From assembly GCA_016700175.1 (NCBI GenBank), contig CP065003.1, positions 4,164,001 to 4,228,000 on the forward strand: DNA of 64,000 bases. The letters run 5' to 3'. A model generated the notes under the pieces. It was given only the letters and a program-made list of their open reading frames with translations, had not been told where the DNA came from and searched no databases. Both the position numbers and the translations under genes were made by a program. Shown here in pieces: positions 31,510-39,405 of the stretch (position 1 is the stretch's first letter; every line of letters starts with the position of its first letter). Origin of the DNA: Acidobacteriota bacterium (GTDB lineage Bacteria; Acidobacteriota; Blastocatellia; Pyrinomonadales; Pyrinomonadaceae).

Positions 31510-33744
31510 ATGGCGTCGCAAGCACTCGTCGGCCAGGTCCTGGACGGGAAGTACAGCATCGAGAAGCCGCTCGGAAAGGGCGGGATGGGGACCGTCTATC
31601 TCGCAACCCACATCGGGACGGGAAGGCCGGTCGCGGTCAAGGTCATCGCTCCCGACTTTATGGAGCGGGCGGAGTTCGTCGAACGTTTTCGGAGGGAGGC
31701 CCAGGCCGCCGGCCGTCTGAGGCATCCGAACGTCGTCGACGTCACCGATTTCGGGTTCTCCCGGACCACGGACGGCCCCGAGGTCGCATACCTCGTGATG
31801 GAATATCTCGACGGCTGCACTCTCGGCGAGATCCTCGACGAGGAGAAACAGCTCCCCGTAGCGTGGACCATCGACATCATCGAGCAGGTTTGTTCGGCTG
31901 TCGAGGAAGCGCACCGCCAAGGCATCATCCACCGGGATCTCAAACCCGACAACATATGGCTCGAGCCGAACCAGCGCGGCGGATATACCGTCAAGGTGCT
32001 CGATTTCGGCATCGCGAAACTTGAGGAGACCCAGCTTGCGAACGCGGCGAGGGCGCGTTACACCGATCGGTCCGGTCGCGGCGAAACGCGCGTTGACGCG
32101 CCGCAGAACACGCTCGCCGAAAGTGATTCAGCAACGGTCGTCGACGGAGGATCCCGGACCCTGGTTTCGGAGAATGAGACGCTGGCTCTTGGAAACGGCA
32201 GTTCGGATCCGGAGATCGAGGCCGAAAAGGCCGGAAGCCGGGAGGTTAATCTGGAAGGCGGCACGGCGATAATGGACCGCTCCGGCGTGCCGTCCGACCC
32301 TTCGATCGAGGACCGCGGGACCGTGATCGCCGGCGGAGGCGAATCGACCGAGCGGTCCGACCGCACCACGCCTTCGACCGCGGCTCTCACCCGTATGGGG
32401 GCGGTCCTGGGCACTCCGCTTTACATGTCTCCCGAGCAATGCCGCGGTGAGAAGCTCACTCCCGGATCCGATATCTATTCACTGGCGGTGATCGTTTACC
32501 AGATGCTTTCGGGCCGCCTTCCCTTCGAGGGAGACTACGTCGAAGTAATGGAGGGCCACAAGCACGGCCAGCCGCCGCCCCTTGACGCCAAGAAAGTAAA
32601 ACGGAAACTTCGCGAGACGTTGATGACCTCGTTGGCCAAGGCGCCCGAAGACAGGCCGGAAAGTGCCGAGATCTTTGCGAACAAGCTGCGGGCGAATTCC
32701 GAGGGACTCGGAAAGCTGCTAACAAGGGCGCTGTCGATCTTCGGTGAGAGGCTGCCGAAGATAATGCTTCTCACCGTGATCTCCTTCAGCATCCCGATCG
32801 TGCTCAACTTCGCGAGGGTATTGGTGAACATTGGTTTTGCCACTGATTACCTGGAAGAGAGCAGTGTGCTCATGTTCATCAGCGGCTCACTGAGCCTTGT
32901 CATCTTCTTTCTCCAGATTATCGCGGTCGCGATGCTGATCGGAATGCTCACCTGGCTTGTCGGGCAGATCCTTGCATACCCTCTGCGGCCTTTGAGTCTA
33001 AGAGCCGCTTTCCGGGAAGTCCGGCAGCATGTCAGGTCTCTAGTCGGCCTCGTGACTCTGAGCTCGATGATCGCAGCTGTCGGGTACATGTTCCTCATAA
33101 TTCCGGGGATCTTGATCGCTTCGCGATACATGCTTATCGCGCCTTCGATAATGATGGAAGGCGTACGCGGAAGAGCGGCATTTCGGAGGTCGGTCGAGTT
33201 GTACAAGCGCGCGCGGGTCACCGTGATTGCGACGGCGTCGTTAATCTTCCTCATCAGCGCAATACTTCCTATATTCTTAGGACTGTCGATCGGTTCGATC
33301 GTGGGGAATATCGAGAAGTCGATCCAGATCGCGAAGATGCGAGAGGAAGGTGTTCCGTCGGCGGCCGAGCGAAAGAAGATGGAGGAAGTCGCAGGGGAAA
33401 AGAAGGAGGAATCTTCTGATCTGAACGTGAACTGGGGCTCAAGAGGATTTCAGATCGGCGGGACCGATGATATGGAGAAGGACGAGAACTTCCGCCTCCG
33501 CGCCTCGATCATCGAAGCGACGTTCGAACTTATCTGGACGCCCATACATCTCGTGATCATCGCCTTCTCTTCGATGGTATCGGCTCTCATCTATTTCAAG
33601 ACGCGCCAGGCGGGCGGCGAGTCGATGCAGGAACTGCTCGGAAAACTGAACAGCGCGAACAGCCCGCAGAGCAAGTGGCAGGAAAGGGTCAACCGAAGGC
33701 TGATCCAGTCCGGACGCATCAGCAGCGGTTCCGGCACTTCCTGA
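31510..33744 (+). CDS. Transmembrane Ser/Thr protein kinase with a long activation loop
   Basis: 744 aa from ATG 31510; TTG 31483 is the next upstream start. Kinase lobe marks are GKGGMGTVYLA (22-32), Lys44 (VAVKV), HRDLKPDN (141-148), DFG (165-167) and SPEQ (307-310). Between DFG and SPEQ there are about 140 residues instead of the usual 20-35: an Asp/Glu/Ser/Thr-rich segment with TATVV- and RTLVS-like repeats. The C-terminal half has about five to six membrane helices (from 440), with a GYMFLIIPGILIASRYMLIAPSIM motif seen in glycerophosphodiester phosphodiesterase-type membrane domains. It probably senses membrane state and signals inside. The VWA gene follows after 11 bp. Confidence 0.93.
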   Translation: MASQALVGQVLDGKYSIEKPLGKGGMGTVYLATHIGTGRPVAVKVIAPDFMERAEFVERFRREAQAAGRLRHPNVVDVTDFGFSRTTDGPEVAYLVMEYLDGCTLGEILDEEKQLPVAWTIDIIEQVCSAVEEAHRQGIIHRDLKPDNIWLEPNQRGGYTVKVLDFGIAKLEETQLANAARARYTDRSGRGETRVDAPQNTLAESDSATVVDGGSRTLVSENETLALGNGSSDPEIEAEKAGSREVNLEGGTAIMDRSGVPSDPSIEDRGTVIAGGGESTERSDRTTPSTAALTRMGAVLGTPLYMSPEQCRGEKLTPGSDIYSLAVIVYQMLSGRLPFEGDYVEVMEGHKHGQPPPLDAKKVKRKLRETLMTSLAKAPEDRPESAEIFANKLRANSEGLGKLLTRALSIFGERLPKIMLLTVISFSIPIVLNFARVLVNIGFATDYLEESSVLMFISGSLSLVIFFLQIIAVAMLIGMLTWLVGQILAYPLRPLSLRAAFREVRQHVRSLVGLVTLSSMIAAVGYMFLIIPGILIASRYMLIAPSIMMEGVRGRAAFRRSVELYKRARVTVIATASLIFLISAILPIFLGLSIGSIVGNIEKSIQIAKMREEGVPSAAERKKMEEVAGEKKEESSDLNVNWGSRGFQIGGTDDMEKDENFRLRASIIEATFELIWTPIHLVIIAFSSMVSALIYFKTRQAGGESMQELLGKLNSANSPQSKWQERVNRRLIQSGRISSGSGTS

Positions 33745-33755
33745 GAATTCCCGGA

Positions 33756-35435
33756 ATGTCCCCTCTTAAATCAGGAAAAATCCAAGCCTTTGTCGCGCTC
33801 TTTCTGGGTCTTTCCGTTGGAGCGTTCGCCCAGCAGTTCGACCAGACTTACCCGCTCGCTGCGGCTGAGGAGATCTCTGTCGTTAACGAATTCGGGAAGA
33901 TAAGCGTTACGGTGCTGCCGGCTGATGCCGGTGCCGGTTCGCTGCGAGCGGTTTCCGCAACGGCCTTCTCGAGAGGGGACGTCGTAGTGGGATCGAAGAA
34001 GGGAAAGATCTCGATCGAGGTCGTTCCGTCGTCTTCGCAGGCCCGGATCGACCTTGAACTCTCTGTCCCTTCGAGATCTTCGGTGAAACTCGAGAGCCGC
34101 GAGGGAGAGATACGCTTTTCCGGAGACTTCCGGGAGATCTCGGCGGAAACGTCCTCCGGGACCGTGATCGCCGACCTGCCGACCGAGAACCTCCTCTACA
34201 AGTTCATATGGACCGCCGCCCGCCCAAGGATTTTGAGCGATCCGGACCTGGCCGAACCCGAAGAAAAGAACGCAGGAAAAACGGTTATCGAAGGCGAGCT
34301 CAGAAGCGATCCCTCCGCCGTGCAGACTGTCGTCGAGGTCAGGACCTCCAGGGGAATACTTCTTCTCAACGTCGATCCGGAACAGGTGCCCACCTCTCTT
34401 TCGGAAAGGCCTTTGACCGAGGCCGCAAAGGCGATGGTCCGGAGCGGCGACGTGTTTCTTTCCGAAGCGATAAGGCGCGCCAGCCCGAAGTACTTCGGAG
34501 ACTACGCCGCTACTCTGCCTCCAAGGCGCACGGGCCCGGAACTTGTCGCTGCGCCGGAACGGAGGCCGGTTCCGGGCGGCGAGATACGCACGGTAAACGT
34601 TCAGGTAACGGATGCGAACAACCGGGCCATCGGAGGACTCCCGGCGGATCTTTTCACGGTTACGGAAAGCGGCATCGAGCGCGAGATCGTATCGGTCGAA
34701 ACCTCGTCGGCGCCGTTCAACCTTGTGCTCTTGCTCGATGTCTCGGGAAGTATCCAGAACTACGTCGATTTTATTAGAAAGGCGGCGAGGAGCTTCGTCG
34801 AAACGGTCGACGAGCGCGACAAAGTTGCGATCATCACTTTCCGGGGCGATATCCAGCTGCTCTCCGGCTTCTCGACAGATACCGAGATGCTCTCCGAGAG
34901 CCTCGACAGTTTCGACTCCGGAGGCCCGACGGCCTTTTATGACGCGCTTGGCTATGTCCTCGCGGACACGCTTGAGCCTTTAAAGGGCGAACGCTGCGCG
35001 ATCGTCGCACTGTCCGACGGAGAGGACAACCGCTCGTTCCTTTCTTTCAGCGCCCTCTTAGGCTCGCTTCAGGAGAGCGGCGCGCTCGTTTATCCGCTCT
35101 ACGTGCCCGCCGGAGTGGCCGCGAGAGGCGCTGGTACCGAAGATTCGTCAAGTGCCGCAGACCCTCTGAGGGACAAACTGCTCTCGTTCACGCTTTCGGA
35201 GAAGGCCCAGGACGAAGGCGAGGCGCTGGCCCGCATCTCGGGCGGGGTCTACTACCCGATCACCCGCCTGAGCGAACTGCAGAAGGCTTACGACGACATC
35301 GTGAAACAGCTTCGCACGGCCTATACGATAAGATACCGTTCGGGCTCGCGCGGCGACGGCTCGCCGCCGAGGGTCCGCGTGAAGGTGGACCGCGACGGTG
35401 CATTTGTCCGGTACGCGGATTCCACGCTGCGGTGA
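33756..35435 (+). CDS. Secreted VWFA-related protein with intact metal site
   Basis: 559 aa from ATG 33756, where a signal peptide (about 1-26, ending GAFAQQF) begins. The upstream in-frame extension would lie over the kinase gene. Residues 30-200 form a beta-rich DUF4097-like domain. Residues 275-315 (RTVNVQVTDANNRAIGGL, then LFTVTESGIEREIVSVE) lead into a VWA domain with MIDAS DVSGS at 328-332 and the second site SGGPTAFYDA. This is the acidobacterial VWFA-related architecture. Probably a periplasmic adhesive or scaffold protein. It is 11 bp after the kinase gene, so they are co-transcribed. Confidence 0.92.
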   Translation: MSPLKSGKIQAFVALFLGLSVGAFAQQFDQTYPLAAAEEISVVNEFGKISVTVLPADAGAGSLRAVSATAFSRGDVVVGSKKGKISIEVVPSSSQARIDLELSVPSRSSVKLESREGEIRFSGDFREISAETSSGTVIADLPTENLLYKFIWTAARPRILSDPDLAEPEEKNAGKTVIEGELRSDPSAVQTVVEVRTSRGILLLNVDPEQVPTSLSERPLTEAAKAMVRSGDVFLSEAIRRASPKYFGDYAATLPPRRTGPELVAAPERRPVPGGEIRTVNVQVTDANNRAIGGLPADLFTVTESGIEREIVSVETSSAPFNLVLLLDVSGSIQNYVDFIRKAARSFVETVDERDKVAIITFRGDIQLLSGFSTDTEMLSESLDSFDSGGPTAFYDALGYVLADTLEPLKGERCAIVALSDGEDNRSFLSFSALLGSLQESGALVYPLYVPAGVAARGAGTEDSSSAADPLRDKLLSFTLSEKAQDEGEALARISGGVYYPITRLSELQKAYDDIVKQLRTAYTIRYRSGSRGDGSPPRVRVKVDRDGAFVRYADSTLR

Positions 35436-35505
35436 AATGAAATAGTTGAAAGCGGCAGGTGATGTGAACTCGCGGTCGGCGGGTTCGAAGGTCTTACATA
35501 ATGCA

Positions 35506-35706
35506 ATGTGGTTCTGGATTGTACTTCTGGCTTTCTCGGTGTTCGCACTCTTAAATGCGAGACGCGCAGCGAGGCAGATTGCCCCCGATTTTGGGACAGA
35601 TCCGAGAAGGACGGAACTTGTCCTCACGATTATTCACATTGTGTTTGGGATCTTGTTCTTGCTTTGGTCATTGGCCGGCATTCTTGGCTATGTGAGCGTG
35701 GGTTAG
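35506..35706 (+). CDS. Small two-helix membrane protein
   Basis: 66 aa from ATG 35506; the frame is open back to TTG 35446 (86 aa) and the true start is uncertain. Two hydrophobic helices (MWFWIVLLAFSVFALLNA and LTIIHIVFGILFLLWSLAGI) flank a basic loop, so it is an inner-membrane hairpin. The codon use is somewhat less GC-rich than the neighbours. No family recognised. It lies between the VWA gene and xseA. Confidence 0.55.
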   Translation: MWFWIVLLAFSVFALLNARRAARQIAPDFGTDPRRTELVLTIIHIVFGILFLLWSLAGILGYVSVG

Positions 35707-35752
35707 TTTCCCTGGCCGTTTGTGGTTGTTACAGTGAGCGACGGAGTCTCGA

Positions 35753-37147
35753 ATGAACACTACGCTTCTAGAATCATTGTTCGAGGAACAGGAAAAAGGG
35801 CCTGTAACCGTATCGCAATTGAATTCCGAGATCCGCTCGGTTTTGGAATCGGGGTTTTCGAGCGTCTGGGTCGAGGGCGAGATAACGAACTTTCATTCTG
35901 CCGCTTCCGGACACTGGTATTTCTCTCTGACCGACGGTAACTCCCTGATCAAGGCCGCCTGTTTCCGCGGCCAGAACATGCGGATAAGATTCAGGCCGGA
36001 GAACGGAAACGCCGTGCGCGTGCGCGGAAAGATCTCCGTTTATTCTCCGAGGGGCGAGTACCAGATAATCGTCGAGACCCTCGAGCCGGTCGGCGAGGGC
36101 GCGCTGGCGCTGGCGTTCGAACAGATCAAGGCGAAACTGCAGGCGGAAGGACTCTTCGACGAGGCGTTGAAGCGGCCTCTTCCGGCGTTTCCGAGGCGTA
36201 TCGGCGTGGTCACATCGCCGACCGGCGCTGCCGTTCACGACATTCTCACTGTGCTGCACCGCCGCGCCCGCTCGGTCAGCGTCGTCATCGTCCCGACGCT
36301 TGTGCAGGGTGAGCTCGCCGCGGGACAGATCGCGAGCGCGATCGGTCTTGTGAACGAATACAGCGCCGGCGCGCCGGAGGATGAGAAGATCGATGTGCTG
36401 ATCGTCGGCCGCGGCGGCGGTTCCGCGGAGGACCTCTGGGCGTTCAACGAAGAAAAGGTCGCGAGGGCAATCCGTGCGTCTGAGATCCCTGTGATCTCGG
36501 CGGTCGGACACGAGGTCGACTTTTCGATCTCGGACCTTGTCGCGGATGTGAGGGCGGCGACGCCGTCTGCGGCGGCGGAGATCGTCGCTGAGAGCGAGGA
36601 AGTCGTGATCAAGCGGATCGTTTCCGCACGGGATTCGATCGGCCGGACGCTGGACTACAAACTTATCCGCCTTCGCCATCGGCTGAACGAGGCGCAGCGT
36701 TCGGAAGTCTTCTTCCGGATCCCGCAGAACATAAGGGACACACGCCTGAGGATCCGCGAGAACCTGCGGGAGGCGCTGGACATCATCCGGAGACGAATGG
36801 ACTCCGGGTCGAAGTCGACGCGGGACCTCACTCACAGGCTTTCGCCCGCCCGGCTAGCCGCGCACGTCGAAAAGCGCAGGGGCCGCCTAGATTCCGCAGC
36901 GCAGAAGAGCCTTGCGTCGGTCAGAAAACGACTTGCGAAAGCGGAAGAAAGCTTGAAGATCCGCGCTGCCTCGCTGGATGCGTTGTCGCCGCTCGCGGTG
37001 CTCACGAGGGGGTTCTCGTTGACGAGGGACTCGGAAGGCAGGATCGTCAGGGATGCGTCAGAACTCTCCGCCGGCGCACGGGTGAATGTGAAGGTGCATC
37101 GCGGGAGTTTCGACGCGGACGTGGTGCATATCGAAGAGGAAGGCTGA
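35753..37147 (+). CDS. xseA: Exodeoxyribonuclease VII large subunit
   Basis: 464 aa. The N-terminal OB domain (VSQLNSEIRSVLESGFSSVWVEGEITNFHSAASGHWYFSLTD) and the catalytic core are clear: ALPAFPRRIGVVTSPTGAAVHDIL-like, VIVGRGGGSAEDLWAFNEEKVARAI and IPVISAVGHEVDFSISDLVADVRAATPSAAAE. The C-terminal part is a long coiled-coil (about 270-420) that binds XseB subunits, ending in LTRGFSLTR. The enzyme degrades single-stranded DNA to oligonucleotides. The small subunit gene lies downstream beyond one intervening gene. Confidence 0.97.
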   Translation: MNTTLLESLFEEQEKGPVTVSQLNSEIRSVLESGFSSVWVEGEITNFHSAASGHWYFSLTDGNSLIKAACFRGQNMRIRFRPENGNAVRVRGKISVYSPRGEYQIIVETLEPVGEGALALAFEQIKAKLQAEGLFDEALKRPLPAFPRRIGVVTSPTGAAVHDILTVLHRRARSVSVVIVPTLVQGELAAGQIASAIGLVNEYSAGAPEDEKIDVLIVGRGGGSAEDLWAFNEEKVARAIRASEIPVISAVGHEVDFSISDLVADVRAATPSAAAEIVAESEEVVIKRIVSARDSIGRTLDYKLIRLRHRLNEAQRSEVFFRIPQNIRDTRLRIRENLREALDIIRRRMDSGSKSTRDLTHRLSPARLAAHVEKRRGRLDSAAQKSLASVRKRLAKAEESLKIRAASLDALSPLAVLTRGFSLTRDSEGRIVRDASELSAGARVNVKVHRGSFDADVVHIEEEG

Positions 37148-37149
37148 AA

Positions 37150-37938
37150 ATGACCGGAAATCCGGAGTCAAGATTTGAAGTTGTGATCGAAGACAAGGGA
37201 TCATCCCCGGTGCTTTCGGCCGCTGCAGATGCCGAAAGACGCACAGAGAAACGTGCGGGCGCGCTGAAGGCCTTGGCGATAATCGCGGTGATTCTCTCCG
37301 TTTCGGCTGTAGTAGCTGCAGCGGCGGGATTTCTTTACTGGCGAAGCCTGGTAGATTCTCCGCAGTACGCGTTGGCCGAACTTGTCGAGGCGGCGCACCG
37401 GGACGATCAGGAGAAGATCGCCGAGCTCGTCGACGTCGATTCGGTGGTCGAGAACTTCGTGCCTCAGGTTACCGAGAAGGCGATCGAGCTTTACGGGCGA
37501 GGGCTTCCGCCGGAGACGATAAAGAAAGCACAGATCGTCGCTACTCCGATCCTTACGGTTGTAAAAGCGAGGGCAAGGTCGGAGCTGCCGGGACTTCTGC
37601 GCGAACGAACATCACGGCTCAAGAATGTGCCGTTCTGGGGCCTCGTGGTCGGAGCCGACAGGTATCTGGAGATCGAGATCGATGGGGATTCGGCAATCAT
37701 CCGCAGCGGCAGGGAGGAACGTCCTCTGGAACTGACGATGAAGCGCTCCGGAGACGTGTGGCGGGTAACAGAGGTCCGGGACGAAGAACTCGCGAACAAG
37801 ATCGCGGGAAAGATCGGGCAGGAACTGATACTGATCGCCAAAGAGGCCGGCGAAGGTAAGATCGAGGATGTGGGCAGGCGGCTCGGCATCGACGGGATAG
37901 GTGATCTTTTGAAGCAGGCGGAGGAGATATTCAAATAA
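37150..37938 (+). CDS. DUF2939-like single-pass membrane protein between xseA and xseB
   Basis: 262 aa. A cytosolic N-terminus (about 1-38) precedes one transmembrane helix (ALAIIAVILSVSAVVAAAAGFLYW). The soluble part starts SPQYALAELVEAAHRDDQEKIAELVDVDSVVENFV, which resembles DUF2939 proteins, then has WGLVVGADRYLEIEIDGDSAIIRSGR. It sits 2 bp after xseA and 3 bp before xseB, so the three genes are one unit. A link to DNA repair is only implied by position. No catalytic motif is visible. Confidence 0.8.
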   Translation: MTGNPESRFEVVIEDKGSSPVLSAAADAERRTEKRAGALKALAIIAVILSVSAVVAAAAGFLYWRSLVDSPQYALAELVEAAHRDDQEKIAELVDVDSVVENFVPQVTEKAIELYGRGLPPETIKKAQIVATPILTVVKARARSELPGLLRERTSRLKNVPFWGLVVGADRYLEIEIDGDSAIIRSGREERPLELTMKRSGDVWRVTEVRDEELANKIAGKIGQELILIAKEAGEGKIEDVGRRLGIDGIGDLLKQAEEIFK

Positions 37939-37941
37939 GCT

Positions 37942-38190
37942 ATGAGCAAGAACGGATCGTTCGAAGAATCGCTTGAAGCGCTGGAAGAGATCGTGACCAA
38001 GCTCGAGGAAGGGGACCTTCCCCTCGAAAAGAGCCTGGAACTCTTCGAGGAGGGAGTGAAGCTCTCGCGTCGCTGCCAGGAGAAACTGGCTGCGGCGGAA
38101 AGAAGGATCGAGATGCTTGTGAAGGACGCGGAAGGGAATCCGGCCCTCGAGGCGTTTGAGGAAGACGGGTCAATCGACAACGATCAATGA
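37942..38190 (+). CDS. xseB: Exodeoxyribonuclease VII small subunit
   Basis: 82 aa, normal length. FEESLEALEEIVTKLEEGDL and PLEKSLELFEEGVKLSRRCQEKLAAAERRIEML form the helical hairpin that coats the XseA coiled-coil. The acidic C-terminal tail is variable. It lies in the same operon as xseA. Confidence 0.95.
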   Translation: MSKNGSFEESLEALEEIVTKLEEGDLPLEKSLELFEEGVKLSRRCQEKLAAAERRIEMLVKDAEGNPALEAFEEDGSIDNDQ

Positions 38191-38291
38191 TCATCGGTCA
38201 ATGGCGGATCAGTCGGCGGAAACGTGAACGTGGGGGAGCGTGCAGATCTTCATTGGTCGTTGATCATTGCACATTGGACAGTGACGATCAG

Positions 38292-38311
38292 GAGCGCAAG
38301 CGCTGCTCTAA
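38292..38311. repeat. Solitary REPIN arm
   Basis: GAGCGCAAGCGCTGCTCTAA matches the arm of the palindromes at 109-171 and 50764-50827 apart from one missing A and edge bases. No partner arm is nearby. Confidence 0.6.
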
Positions 38312-38313
38312 TC

Positions 38314-38341
38314 CTTGAACCTTGAACTTTGACCTTTGAAC
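38314..38341. repeat. Heptamer array CTTGAAC x4
   Basis: Units CTTGAAC, CTTGAAC, TTTGACC, TTTGAAC, all contiguous. Confidence 0.8.
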
Positions 38342-38542
38342 GGGAATGCAGGCGGGACAGCGCCGTTCCGATCATATCCGTAGCTACCGCTTTCGAGTTC
38401 CGATGCGATCGCCCCTCCGGGCCACCTGGGCAATTCGTCCGGTAACCCCGGGATTCGACTTCGGCTCCACTTGGGGCTAACATCCGTCGCCGCTCCGCGG
38501 CGAAGATCCGTTCGACACTTTTTGTTCCGCATCTTACCTCCC

Positions 38543-38584
38543 CAGTCCTCAGTCCTCAGTCCTCAGCACTCATCACTCATCACT
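38543..38584. repeat. Heptamer array CAGTCCT to CATCACT x6
   Basis: Three CAGTCCT units pass through CAGCACT into two CATCACT units. The gradual change shows unit turnover. CATCACT is the same heptamer as at 49805-49832 in another phase. Confidence 0.85.
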
Positions 38585-38614
38585 TTCGGAGCGGGCGAGG
38601 ACGCCTGCGCTCCA

Positions 38615-38653
38615 AGTGGAAAAGACCGAGTCGCTTTCGCGAACCCGGTCTTT
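38615..38653 (-). terminator. Terminator of the 38687-39121 gene
   Basis: AAAGACCG (38621-38628) pairs with CGGTCTTT (38646-38653), with inner TCGC/GCGA. On the minus strand the stem is followed by TTTTCC. Confidence 0.75.
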
Positions 38654-38686
38654 CTCTTGCCTGGAGGGGCAATTGTCGAATCGGTT

Positions 38687-39121
38687 CTATTTGGCCTTCT
38701 TTCCTTTGACAGTCACCTTGGCAAGCTTTTCATAGCCTTCCTTTTGGACAGCCTTTTCGGATTTCGATTCGTTGATCTCGGCCGAGACCGCCGGCGACTT
38801 CACTTCTCTCAGGAAGTACCGTTCGCCGTACTTGTAGAAAGTAAGCTGGCTTTGGCTGAAGGAATTGAGGCGATCGCCCGATCGTCCGGCAAGAATGAAA
38901 GCCGCATCGGTGGAATCGAGACTCTCGATCCGGACCGTGTTCTGATTCTCGCGGGTGACCCTGTAAGAGCCCTTTTCAAACTTGTTGTTGCCGATCTGGA
39001 AGTCGAAGGGGACGTCGAAGGTGATGCTGTCCGAAGCCCCGGCGGAGCCGGCGCTTACGATGACCGCTGACAGCGTAAGAATGACCGCAAGTGTGATGAC
39101 CTTGTATGAGTGCTTTAGCAT
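38687..39121 (-). CDS. Small secreted protein of unknown function
   Basis: 144 aa. A signal peptide (about 1-28, LAVILTLSAVIVSAGSAGA) is followed by a compact beta-rich domain: ITFDVPFDFQIGNNKFEKGSYRVTRENQNTVRIESLD and SQLTFYKYGERYFLREVKSP. The phrase FDVPFDFxIGNxxFxxGxYxV recurs in small exported proteins of Acidobacteria; no function is known. The C-terminal tail is basic (KLAKVTVKGKKAK). An AAGGAGA ribosome site precedes the start, and a strong leader hairpin lies just above it at 39148-39184. Confidence 0.8.
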   Translation of the reverse strand: MLKHSYKVITLAVILTLSAVIVSAGSAGASDSITFDVPFDFQIGNNKFEKGSYRVTRENQNTVRIESLDSTDAAFILAGRSGDRLNSFSQSQLTFYKYGERYFLREVKSPAVSAEINESKSEKAVQKEGYEKLAKVTVKGKKAK

Positions 39122-39147
39122 TTATGTATTTCTCCTTAATGAAAATT

Positions 39148-39184
39148 GTCCGGGGGGTGCTGAGAACCTCAGCGGCCCCCGGAC
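39148..39184 (-). promoter_or_regulatory. Strong leader hairpin of the 38687-39121 gene
   Basis: Outer stem GTCCGGGGG/CCCCCGGAC (39148-39156, 39176-39184) and inner stem CTGAG/CTCAG (39160-39164, 39168-39172). On the minus strand it is followed by AATTTTC and then AAGGAGA before ATG 39121. It could be an attenuator or stabilise the mRNA 5' end. Confidence 0.5.
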
Positions 39185-39405
39185 GTATCACCTGCATAGG
39201 AATGAACATTTGAACAACTGTTCGATCTATCGATTGGCAATGGACGTGCCATATTCGGCAGACTTCACACCTGACTTGATAAACACAATAATGTTAACAA
39301 TTTACAAAGGCGCCCCCGCCCACCGTCCGATTTCCTTTGGCGATGCGGGGCCCTTTGTCCTATCTTGTAGGTTAGCCCGACTAACTTAAAAGATAGCTCC
39401 AGGGT

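Larger units (their letters stand above)
38191..38614. other. Intergenic region packed with short repeats
   Basis: About 420 bp without a gene. It holds REPIN half-copy 38292-38311, a CTTGAAC-type heptamer array 38314-38341, a GGGACAGCGCCGT piece (38354-38366) shared with 49471 and 49642, a perfect CGCCGC-TCC-GCGGCG palindrome (about 38488-38502), and heptamers CAGTCCT/CATCACT (38543-38584). It looks like a landing zone for degenerate repeats. Confidence 0.7.
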
